A stretch of DNA of 64,000 bases from Echinicola sp. 20G (GTDB lineage: Bacteria; Bacteroidota; Bacteroidia; Cytophagales; Cyclobacteriaceae). Of the stretch, positions 18,701 through 25,887 are shown in pieces. Made by a program: the position numbers and the translations under genes. Below the pieces are notes generated by a model that did no database searches, had not been told where the DNA came from, and saw nothing but the letters and a program-made list of their open reading frames with translations. Every line of letters begins with the position of its first letter. Within the stretch, counting starts at the first letter, position 1. The stretch lies in the NCBI RefSeq assembly GCF_015533855.1, contig NZ_AP024154.1:3850501-3914500 (forward strand). Direction: 5' to 3'.

Positions 18701-19049
18701 CTTCCTCAAGGGTGATTTTTAATTTTGTTTGGTTACCTAGGGTAATTTCTTTGGATTTGAAACCAATGAATGACACAACCAATATTGGTTGTTGATTTGG
18801 CTTGGTAGGTACATCGATAGAGAAGTTTCCATCAGGGCCAGCAGATATGCCGACTAAAGTCCCTTTAACCAAAACAGTGGCTCCAGGAAGAGACTCACCT
18901 GATTGGTCGGTGATGGTACCAGTGATGTGAATTCTGTTGTTTGATTGTTGTGCATACACTCCTTGGCTAAATGCCAAATAGGTAGCTAGAAACATCACTA
19001 GCAATAATAAGCGACGGCTTATTATTGAAGTTTGTAAAACTAGTTTCAT
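15783..19049 (-). CDS. SusC/RagA family TonB-linked outer-membrane transporter
   Basis: This is a 1088-residue TonB-dependent transporter. After a signal peptide with a long hydrophobic core (ending QGVYAQ), a carboxypeptidase-regulatory-like beta domain lies at about 38-115 (ITGTITDQSGESLPGATVLVKGT). The plug follows at about 120-250 with the SusC landmarks SSVASVKSEDIQDMPAANLE, IRGQNSL, PLYVVDG and VEVLKDASAAALYGSRANNG. The rest is a 22-strand barrel that ends in an aromatic residue (TAGCTLKF). The frame opens at 19088, but the Met at 19049 starts the signal peptide. It is the first gene of a six-gene minus-strand cluster and has a consensus-like promoter 72 bases upstream. It imports an unknown oligomer or peptide with energy from TonB. 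Confidence 0.95.
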   Translation of the reverse strand: MKLVLQTSIISRRLLLLVMFLATYLAFSQGVYAQQSNNRIHITGTITDQSGESLPGATVLVKGTLVGISAGPDGNFSIDVPTKPNQQPILVVSFIGFKSKEITLGNQTKLKITLEEDINTLDDVTVIAYGKRSKEELISSVASVKSEDIQDMPAANLENLLQGQMAGVAVTNQSGSPGGTGTIINIRGQNSLMVAGPDGQLINDGSPLYVVDGIPIISETNSKMSTSGLADIDPSTIESVEVLKDASAAALYGSRANNGVILITTKQGKEGKAEISANVSRGFSILPRTPVQTIGKAERDVALLFAKNATAAYFDPATRGYSLPTSYEDSWGKYGTYDYFWGNGRINGLYQPALQDSLNSYYNNSSNWWDYFFRTGKTTNSNVQINGGSELMKYNLALGHYDEEGIMVGTAFERYNFSANLTLTPRKNLTITSFNYFAYTNRGRGSNSSNGSANMVGSPKASSSLLSVNNSIAREQAARIADTEVKNNTYRLRSGLKVNLNIAKGLSFTTTPSVDFSLGKSNIFTPSYLDDRFGMSTAVNQNNSSIVLNWENLLNYFITIDQDHEFEFLAGQGLTRRINETAYGMGRGMASDDIHYVPLLPENSIVVDQNGNQVVTRNFSSTFNETYLLSYFGRIAYNYKKKYLIEASIRTDGSSTFGEGKRWGTFPSVATGWNFSEEPFMDDVWWLNQGKLRGSWGVTGLQFQNPYLAHGTVSDAHSPYFMGQAGLAPDMVSYNNLAWEQATQYDIGLDLDFLDYRLRLVADYYYKYNDGQIYDAPFPGDVYYLSSTWRNTFSTSNQGIELGIQYDVIRDRAFTWNTKLNIAKNTNRFEESYNGNDVDDFILGRPIMGFNVYIQDGYINSVEDLPVYFDSDGSIQNLGSPSSLYPAQVGMKNILDLNSDGRINDLDKTYVGSPIPKMSGGWTNDFKYKNFRLNMLFTYTLGRSIINAVPYSAYTNRRDPYAGILLLDYNDVDFWNQESYEVEGESYSPFFPTPNLGYSPQADVMVNTNIEQVNWIRLKKLNLSYTFDEKLVKKLGITSTRLFFTAENLMLITNYSGLDPEAVPYPGVDQLDNYPLPRVFTAGCTLKF

Positions 19050-19120
19050 AAATGCGGTTTTAAGTTTTGATTTAGGTGGATAGCCCATCTAGCACGAAAG
19101 GCCTAATTAGGGCATGGGCA

Positions 19121-19128
19121 CAAATATA
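19121..19128 (-). promoter_or_regulatory. Candidate -7 promoter box of the SusC operon
   Basis: On the minus strand the octamer TATATTTG matches the Bacteroidota sigma-ABfr -7 consensus TAnnTTTG exactly and lies 72 bases before the chosen SusC start. The -33 position is only TTTA-like, not TTTG, so the match is partial. An ECF-driven promoter is an alternative. Confidence 0.45.
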
Positions 19129-20147
19129 AAATAAATACTTTAAATTTGGTTATATGAATGTTAAAAAAGCTTTATAATTTTAACATTTTTAATTTATTCA
19201 GAATTATATTTCGTTAAAAGAATTTGTAAAATTTTATTTGGTAAAAAACAGGCTAAAAAATTATTAGTTATATAAATATCCGTAAAAAGGTCCAAAATGA
19301 TGGTTTGAATACTATTTAAACCCTAGTGGTTTTTAGGGTATTAGGAAACACAAAATTTTATTCCGTGTTATGTGATTTTTTATTAATTGCTGATTTGCAG
19401 TTAGTTGTGCTTTGCTGTTAATGTTTGTTTTGGGGTAGATTTTATTTATTGGGTCAGCTTTCTGAAGGTTAAGAGAATTTAACAGGAGATAGGTTTACTT
19501 TCAATGGGTATTTCCAGTGTGATTTTTGTAGATATTGACGGTTGTAAAGAAAAGTTGATACTATATAAATGATCTTTGTATTCTAAAAATTGAATTTATG
19601 TTTTAGTGTTTTTTATGTATTTCATAAGAAAATTCCATGATATTATCAGAACTACTTAGCCGCTTAACCAAGATATTTATTACTTGATCAAGGCACTTTT
19701 AGGAGCGAATATTATTTAAAGTTGAAGAACTCTAAATAGTGAGAGAAGAATCTCACTTTAAGATTAGTTTAAAAATATCAGAAGGTTTTTTGAACTTGCT
19801 GGATGCCCTAAAATCAAAAAAAGGTCCGCACATCGTACAGACCTTTTTTTACTATCAAACCTATTAAACCTATTGTTGAATTATTCAAGCATTTGAATAA
19901 CTTAACGGAAAGGTAAAAAATAATTCTTAATATCCAAACAATCGATTGCGAAAGGGAAATTTATTAAAGGAAAACAAGTAATATGGAACCATAAATTTGC
20001 CAAGTATCCTTTTTGAAAGATCACGGAATTCAGCAGTTTTTACTTAATTATCTTCGATATTCCTTATTAATTAGTAATAAAATAAGCCGCTGATTTTTAC
20101 AATCCATAAATTATTTGTGTACGCAATCCGAGGAACTTCCTTTGAGT
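19129..20147 (+). other. Divergent 1-kb spacer without a recognised gene
   Basis: No protein gene is convincing on either strand; the longest plus-strand start near 19504 gives only 22 codons. The spacer is very AT-rich. It contains a seven-base inverted repeat (AGTGAGA/TCTCACT, about 19738-19757) and, 59 bases further on, a strong bidirectional terminator (19816-19850). Because neither neighbouring gene reads towards that terminator, a non-coding transcript within this spacer is possible. Confidence 0.5.
19816..19850 (+). terminator. Orphan intrinsic terminator in the divergent spacer
   Basis: The 11-base arms AAAAAAAGGTC and GACCTTTTTTT form a perfect stem with a 13-base loop and carry their own T-tail in both directions. 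It lies between genes that diverge (SusC leftwards, aceK rightwards), so it ends no annotated transcript. It may stop a small RNA or insulate the two promoters. Confidence 0.75.
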
Positions 20148-20178
20148 TTTGGTTATATTCATGTTCCTAATATATTCT
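20148..20178 (+). promoter_or_regulatory. Candidate aceK promoter
   Basis: TTTG at 20148-20151 and TATATTCT at 20171-20178, spaced by 19 bases, resemble the Bacteroidota -33 TTTG and -7 TAnnTTTG elements (the -7 box keeps TA and TT). They lie 22 bases before the aceK start codon, so the leader would be short. Confidence 0.35.
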
Positions 20179-20199
20179 CCTCATTATTAATAAAAATCG

Positions 20200-21927
20200 A
20201 TGAATTCAATTGTAAAACCTGTTGTCGTTTCTGAAATTATAGCAGCTTACATAAAGTATATCACGGCTTTTCATAAACACACCAAAAGGGCTCCCGAATA
20301 CTTTAAAGCAAGAGATTGGGATGGAGTGCAGTTGAATCACAGACAGCGATTAAGATTGTATAAAGATTGTGTCAATGAGGTAGTTGATACTTGTAAGGAA
20401 AAATATGGGGATTTTTTAGAAGACAGGGTTTTTTGGATGGAAGTCAAACAATCTTTTTCAAATGAAATAAACCAAAGAACTGACAAAGAATTGGCTGAGT
20501 CATTTTATAATTCTGTCATTAGAAAAGCAGTAGCCCATCTGTCCATAGATGAAGAGTTGATGTTTGTGATCGAAGGCTATGATTCATGTGAAATTCACCC
20601 TCAGGAACCTTTGTTTTATAATTATCCACCACATTGGGGAGTTCAAAAAATTATTAGGAAAATTTTGGAGGATTTTGATTTTCAAGCTCCTTATTATCAA
20701 AAAGAAAAGGATGTCCAGTTTTTGGTGAGAAGTATTCGAGAGGTTATCCTTACCAGATACAAAGTGGATGAAAATACCACCACACAAGTTCTCAAGCAGG
20801 TGTTTTATCGAAATAAGGCAGCCTATTTAATAGGAAGGACTTTTTTAGGTAGAAAGTGGATGCCTTTCATCATTCCGTTTATGCATGGTCCACAGGGTGT
20901 TTTTGTGGATACATTGATTTTTGACCCTAATTTAATGAGTGCTATTTTTAGTTATACCAGATCATATTTTATGGTTGAAACAGAGATTCCCTCACAGATC
21001 GTGGCTTTTTTGAACTCTGTTATTACCCACAAAAAGGTATTTGAATTGTACAATGCCATTGGTTTTAACAAACATGGCAAGACGGAATTTTACCGTGATT
21101 ATCTCAATCATCTCAAAACCAGCGATGACCAGTTTGTGGTAGCGCCAGGTATCAAGGGAATGGTAATGACTGTATTTACCTTGCCTTCATATAATATGGT
21201 TTTCAAAGTGATCAAGGATAATTTTGATCCTCCCAAAAACATGACCAGGCAAGAAGTCAAGGAAAAGTACAGGCTTGTTTCGCTCCATGACAGGGTAGGG
21301 AGAATGGCGGATACGCATGAGTTTGAATATTTTCAAATACCATTGGAAAGGGTTCACCCGGATTTGATCAAGGAATTGAGAAATACGGTCAACTCGTTGG
21401 TTGAAATTAAAGAGGATATGCTTATCATCAAGCACCTTTATACAGAAAAAAGGCTTACTCCATTGAATATGTATTTGGAGACATGCACTTTGGAGGACGC
21501 TAAAATAGTGGTTGAAGAATATGGAAATGCCATTCTACAATTGGCCAAAGCCAATATTTTTCCGGGAGACATGATGACCAAGAACTTTGGTGTTACCAGG
21601 CAAAAACGGGTAATTTTTTATGATTATGATGAAATAGAGTTCCTCACTCGAATGAACTTTAGGGAAAAGCCCAAACCAGTAACTTTTGCCCAGATTTATG
21701 CTTCGGAACCTTGGTATGACATTGCCAAGAATGACGTGTTTACAGAAGATTTTAGAAGGTTTATGATTGGAAGGGTTGACGTAAAACCACATTTTTTGGA
21801 ATTCCATGAATTACTTTTTGACCCAAATCACTGGAAGGAAATCCAAAAGCGCATCGAACAAGGAGAACTGATTCATGCATTTCCATATCCAGAATACATG
21901 CGTTTCAGACCAGATGAAGAAGTTTAA
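20200..21927 (+). CDS. aceK: Isocitrate dehydrogenase kinase/phosphatase
   Basis: This 575-residue bifunctional enzyme phosphorylates and dephosphorylates NADP-isocitrate dehydrogenase, which diverts isocitrate into the glyoxylate shunt during growth on acetate or fatty acids. Key residues keep the spacing known from the E. coli protein: nucleotide loop APGIKG at 315-320, Lys336 in VFKVIKD, Asp371 in GRMADTHEFE (needed for phosphatase activity), Asp457, Lys461 and Asn462 in GDMMTKNFG, and Asp475 in FYDYDE. The N-terminal regulatory half is also conserved in length. No aceA or aceB lies next to it, unlike the enterobacterial aceBAK operon. It is a single gene behind its own promoter. The assignment is secure because of the residue-by-residue match of all catalytic positions. 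Confidence 0.97.
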   Translation: MNSIVKPVVVSEIIAAYIKYITAFHKHTKRAPEYFKARDWDGVQLNHRQRLRLYKDCVNEVVDTCKEKYGDFLEDRVFWMEVKQSFSNEINQRTDKELAESFYNSVIRKAVAHLSIDEELMFVIEGYDSCEIHPQEPLFYNYPPHWGVQKIIRKILEDFDFQAPYYQKEKDVQFLVRSIREVILTRYKVDENTTTQVLKQVFYRNKAAYLIGRTFLGRKWMPFIIPFMHGPQGVFVDTLIFDPNLMSAIFSYTRSYFMVETEIPSQIVAFLNSVITHKKVFELYNAIGFNKHGKTEFYRDYLNHLKTSDDQFVVAPGIKGMVMTVFTLPSYNMVFKVIKDNFDPPKNMTRQEVKEKYRLVSLHDRVGRMADTHEFEYFQIPLERVHPDLIKELRNTVNSLVEIKEDMLIIKHLYTEKRLTPLNMYLETCTLEDAKIVVEEYGNAILQLAKANIFPGDMMTKNFGVTRQKRVIFYDYDEIEFLTRMNFREKPKPVTFAQIYASEPWYDIAKNDVFTEDFRRFMIGRVDVKPHFLEFHELLFDPNHWKEIQKRIEQGELIHAFPYPEYMRFRPDEEV

Positions 21928-22205
21928 TGGACAGTTTAGTAATCGTTGATTTTTGTAGTAATTTATTCCTAAAAAATTAAATAACTGCTTGCAATTTTTT
22001 ATCTGCCAGTTACTTATTCACTCCTAAAATATTTTGATTATTGGAGTTAATTCGTTAATATTCAATAGATCAAATCACTGAATGCCAAAACAAAACCAAT
22101 TTAAAAATGGTTGTACAAAAAGCATTCTTGATCGAGCGATAAATTGAGCCCGAACTATAGTATTTCTTCTATCATGGTTTATCATCCAAATTAAATTTAA
22201 AAGAA

Positions 22206-22826
22206 ATGAAAAAAGCTCACCTATGCATTTTGTTGACGCTGTTCTTATCTACGGCGTGCTTTTCCTCCAAAGATTTTGTCGCTGAATATGATTATGATTA
22301 CAGAGGAAATTTTAAAAAATACAAGACTTTTGCCTTTATGGAGGATACTGGTACGGATTCTGTAAAACATATTCCCATTATTGACAAAACCATTATTTCA
22401 AGACTTAATTCCCAAGGTTTTAGACATCAGATTGATAAACCTGATATTCTAATTTATTACAAGCTCTTTGTCAACCAGATTAGGTACAGAGGGTATGTTC
22501 AGCCAGAGTTTGATAATTGGTTGGCCAGCCGTGGTCTTGAAATTTTGAAAGAAGAAGAAGAAAAAGAAAAAAGAGGTGAGGAGGAAGATGTTGATAATCC
22601 AGAAGATCGTGAGAAAGGGGAAGATTATGATAACATCAAATATTATGAGAACGACGGTATGTTGATCATTTATGTAATAGATTACAAAAAGAACAAAACA
22701 ATTTGGCAAGGATATACTTCCGCTACTTTTGATGTTAACTCGCCGAGTATCAATTTAGACCTTACGAGGGCTACTTACAAAGTCATGAACCAGTTTCGGT
22801 TGGTCACCAATAATTATTCTTTTTAG
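22206..22826 (+). CDS. DUF4136-type lipoprotein
   Basis: This 206-residue lipoprotein (lipobox LSTAC, Cys at about 18) starts its mature part with the DUF4136 pattern: YDYDYRGNFKKYKTFAFME, then a region ending in PDILIYYKLFV, and later NDGMLIIYVIDYKKNKTIWQGYTSATF. The family is widespread in Bacteroidota and of unknown role; it probably faces the periplasm. An insertion of about 30 very charged residues (Glu, Lys, Asp, Arg; about 116-145) interrupts the domain between LASRGLEILK and NIKYYENDG. That insertion is a low-complexity purine-rich tract in the DNA (around 22545-22630). The gene is a single unit between aceK and the terminator at 22850. Confidence 0.85.
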   Translation: MKKAHLCILLTLFLSTACFSSKDFVAEYDYDYRGNFKKYKTFAFMEDTGTDSVKHIPIIDKTIISRLNSQGFRHQIDKPDILIYYKLFVNQIRYRGYVQPEFDNWLASRGLEILKEEEEKEKRGEEEDVDNPEDREKGEDYDNIKYYENDGMLIIYVIDYKKNKTIWQGYTSATFDVNSPSINLDLTRATYKVMNQFRLVTNNYSF

Positions 22827-22849
22827 TAAAGGTTAAACATTAATTTTGG

Positions 22850-22881
22850 GCCTTCAGGTAGATTCCTGAAGGCTTTTTTTT
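22850..22881 (+). terminator. Rho-independent terminator
   Basis: GCCTTCAGG and CCTGAAGGC form a perfect nine-base stem with a six-base loop, followed by eight T residues, 23 bases after the DUF4136 stop codon. It separates that gene from the sulfatase gene. Confidence 0.92.
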
Positions 22882-22941
22882 GCTTTTCTTTGACCTCACA
22901 GTGCAGGACAGTGTAATGAATTTTACCGAATAATTTTAAGA

Positions 22942-24468
22942 ATGTTTTTTAGCATAAACAGATCAACTCAAGATATCCGTACAATGATGCTACAGCGTGT
23001 AGGATGGCTTGTTTTTATGTTTCTTGGATGTACCTCGTGCTCCAAGACTACAAGCTCGAATATTGAATCGGGAAAGCTCCCTAATATTATTTTTGTTTTA
23101 GCAGATGATCTAGGCTATGGTGATCTCAGCTGTTATGGCCAACAAAAGTTTACAACACCTCATATTGACAAGCTTGCTAAGAGTGGGATGTTGTTTACAA
23201 ATCATTATGCTGGTACCAGCGTTTGTTCGCCTTCCAGAGCTAGCTTAATGACTGGCCAACACACTGGTCATGTGGCTATTCGTGATAATAGAAGTTTGGA
23301 TCCAGCTCCTTATGGGTTTAGAGAGAGAGAAGGTCAGTTTCCTCTGCCTGATTCAATTCAAACACTTCCAGAGGTACTGAAATCAAAAGGTTATGTTACT
23401 GGAGCTTTTGGGAAATGGGGTCTTGGTGGGCCTGGGACAGAGGGCACGCCTAACAACCAGGGGTTTGATGAATTCTATGGCTATGTTTGTCAATCATTGG
23501 CCCATAATTACTATCCCGATCACTTATGGCATAATGATGAAAAAGTGCTATTAAGTGCTAATGACGAAGGAGGATATGGTAGCTATTCACCTGACTTAAT
23601 GCACGAAAAGGCATTGGAGTTTATTGATTCTAATAAAGACCAACCTTTTTTCCTATTTGTCTCCAGTCCATTGCCTCATGCTGAACTAATAGCTCCTAAA
23701 GAGAAAATGGATAAGTTTAAAGGCTCCATCAGTCCTGGAAAACCTTTTCGTGGTGTGGATGAAGGTCCGGCTTTTAGGAAGGGAGGCTTGGCTTCACAAG
23801 ATCAGCCTCATTTGGTCTTTGCAGCCATGGTTACGGCGTTGGATAGGCAGGTAGGAGAGGTAATGGAAAAGCTCCAAAAGTTAGGATTAGAAGAAAATAC
23901 CATTGTTATTTTTACTTCAGATAATGGCCCCCATCAAGAAGGAGGTGGCGACCCAGCTTATTTTAATAGTAATGGGCCACTGAGAGGTATAAAACGAGAT
24001 TTATATGAAGGAGGGATTAGGGTTCCTTTGATTGTGAGTTGGCCAGGAACCATAGAAGCAGGAAGCACCAATGACCACATTTCAGCTTTTTGGGATTTTT
24101 ACCCTACTTTAAGTGAGGTGGGAGGGCTGAAAAAACCTCCAAATAGTGATGGTATTTCTTTTTATCCAAGCCTTATCGGTAACCTTAATGCCCAGGAAGA
24201 ACATGATTACCTTTATTGGGAATATCATGGTGAATCAGGAAAACAGGCTGTTAGAATGGGTAATTGGAAAGCAGTTAGAACGGATATTCGAAAAGGAAAC
24301 AAAACAATAGAATTATTTGATCTGTCCAATGATCTTGGTGAAGCCACCAACGTAGCTGATTTATACCCTGAAGTAACAGCCAAAGCAGATAGTATTTTGA
24401 GAATAGCCCATCAGCCAAATGCAGAATTTAAGTTGGGCTATCTGGATGAAGAGAGGAAGTTGGAATAA
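22942..24468 (+). CDS. S1-family sulfatase, lipoprotein
   Basis: This is a type I sulfatase of 508 residues, or 494 if the Met codon at 22984 is used; that start would put a lipoprotein signal (Cys near FLGCTSC) at the N-terminus and I find it plausible. The active-site signature is CSPSRASLMTGQ, whose Cys (about 95) is oxidised to formylglycine by a maturase encoded elsewhere. Calcium ligands are Asp55-Asp56 (LADDLGYGD) and the later TSDNGPH motif. The fold matches arylsulfatase A/N-acetylgalactosamine-6-sulfatase relatives. It would remove sulfate esters from polysaccharides in the periplasm or at the surface. The DUF4861 gene follows after 59 bases on the same strand, so the two may be co-transcribed. 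The sugar substrate is not known. Confidence 0.93.
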   Translation: MFFSINRSTQDIRTMMLQRVGWLVFMFLGCTSCSKTTSSNIESGKLPNIIFVLADDLGYGDLSCYGQQKFTTPHIDKLAKSGMLFTNHYAGTSVCSPSRASLMTGQHTGHVAIRDNRSLDPAPYGFREREGQFPLPDSIQTLPEVLKSKGYVTGAFGKWGLGGPGTEGTPNNQGFDEFYGYVCQSLAHNYYPDHLWHNDEKVLLSANDEGGYGSYSPDLMHEKALEFIDSNKDQPFFLFVSSPLPHAELIAPKEKMDKFKGSISPGKPFRGVDEGPAFRKGGLASQDQPHLVFAAMVTALDRQVGEVMEKLQKLGLEENTIVIFTSDNGPHQEGGGDPAYFNSNGPLRGIKRDLYEGGIRVPLIVSWPGTIEAGSTNDHISAFWDFYPTLSEVGGLKKPPNSDGISFYPSLIGNLNAQEEHDYLYWEYHGESGKQAVRMGNWKAVRTDIRKGNKTIELFDLSNDLGEATNVADLYPEVTAKADSILRIAHQPNAEFKLGYLDEERKLE

Positions 24469-24527
24469 AGGTCTGTGCTGCTTTATCATTTAAATAAAAA
24501 AAACTTAAATTTTAAATACGGAATACC

Positions 24528-25766
24528 ATGCAAGTCAATTATTCTACAATAATACTCATTTGTATAACCCTTACTTTGTGTTTGGCTTCGTGTCAAGCTC
24601 CGAAAGAGAATAATACAGAAGAAGTGTCTTTTACAGTAATCAATGCTGTGGATAGGGAAGATTTTGTGTTAGAGATACCTCTAACGAAAATCAAGGAAAA
24701 GAACAATGACCTCGATTTTGAAAATTTAAGTGTTCAAATGAGCGAAGAAAATATTCCATTTGAGATAGATCAGATAAGCGTGTCTTTGCTTTGCCTCATT
24801 CCTGAGACAAAAGCAGGAAAAGATTATGAATTAACAATCAAAACCAAAAGTCTAGATGAACCCAACTTCACTATCAAAAAAAGAACTCAAGCAGAATTAT
24901 CCCATAAAGTAGGAGGTGAGTTTCAAAACAGAAAATATATTGGAGGTGAATTTAAAAATGTCCATGAATTAAAAGTGCCTCAGGAACATACGGATCATTC
25001 TTATTTCATCCGTTATGAAGGCCCAGGTTGGGAATCTGATAAAGTAGGGTATAGGTTTTATTTGGACTGGAGAAATGGCATTGATGTATTTGGGAAAAAG
25101 ACTCCCGAAATGGTGCTCCTAGGGGTAGGGCAAGATGGGTTTGACAGCTACCATGAACCTGCAGGCTGGGGAATGGACATTTTGAAAGTAGGTCCATCAT
25201 TGGGACTCGGGTCAATTGCGACTTGGGAAGATGGCAAAGCAAGAAGAGTAGATGCAACGGACAGCCTGTATGTAGATATTGCTCAAGATGGAGCATTGAG
25301 GTCCACCATCAAAACCAATTATTATGGATGGGACATCCAAAATGGGAAGACCGATCTCCTCTCGACCATAAGCATTGATGCAGGTTCAAGAATGAGTAAG
25401 ATAGAACTTATTGCCTCCAATGGCATCAATAACTTTTGCACTGGCTTGATCAAAAGTGACAAGGCTCCTTTAAAGGTTTCTGATCAAACCAAGAAATTCA
25501 GTTATATCGCAAGCTATGGGCAGCAAAGTTTAGCGGATGATATGCTAGGAATTGCCGTTATATTTCCAACAGAACAACTCCAAACCATCACTGAAGATGC
25601 CAACAGCCATGTTGTGGTTTTAAACCCAGAAAATAGTAAAGAAATCTCTTATTACATTTTAGCTGCTTGGGAGCAGGAACCTGATGGAATTAAAGATGAA
25701 GCAGCATTTTATAACTATTTAGCACATCAAATAGACCTTCTTTCAAAACCAGCCAAAATCGAATGA
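24528..25766 (+). CDS. DUF4861-type lipoprotein
   Basis: This 412-residue lipoprotein has its lipobox Cys at about 22. A short N-terminal beta domain is followed by the conserved part: GGEFQNRKYIGGEFKNV, HTDHSYFIRYEGPGWESDKV, YRFYLDWRNGIDVFGKK and VGQDGFDSYHEPAGWGMDIL (about 128-220), which I recognise as DUF4861. The family is found in polysaccharide utilisation loci next to GH105 and sulfatase genes; no activity was known to me, though its invariant His, Tyr and Asp residues suggest an enzyme or sugar-binding beta-sandwich. It follows the sulfatase gene here, and a GH105 gene lies 16 kb to the left, so a role in trimming sulfated uronate-containing glycans is a fair inference. Confidence 0.85.
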   Translation: MQVNYSTIILICITLTLCLASCQAPKENNTEEVSFTVINAVDREDFVLEIPLTKIKEKNNDLDFENLSVQMSEENIPFEIDQISVSLLCLIPETKAGKDYELTIKTKSLDEPNFTIKKRTQAELSHKVGGEFQNRKYIGGEFKNVHELKVPQEHTDHSYFIRYEGPGWESDKVGYRFYLDWRNGIDVFGKKTPEMVLLGVGQDGFDSYHEPAGWGMDILKVGPSLGLGSIATWEDGKARRVDATDSLYVDIAQDGALRSTIKTNYYGWDIQNGKTDLLSTISIDAGSRMSKIELIASNGINNFCTGLIKSDKAPLKVSDQTKKFSYIASYGQQSLADDMLGIAVIFPTEQLQTITEDANSHVVVLNPENSKEISYYILAAWEQEPDGIKDEAAFYNYLAHQIDLLSKPAKIE

Positions 25767-25887
25767 TTTGGTCGGAAAACTAGTTGGTCTATTGGGTACC
25801 TATTTTTTAAGGAAATCTTAAGATTGCACTAAGGAAGGCTTTAGTTAAGGATGATAATTTTGACCTATAACAAAATACCTTTTCTTT

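Noticed and set aside
19500..19575. Short ORF of about 22 codons in the divergent spacer
   Set aside because: Too short, with no initiation signal that stands out.
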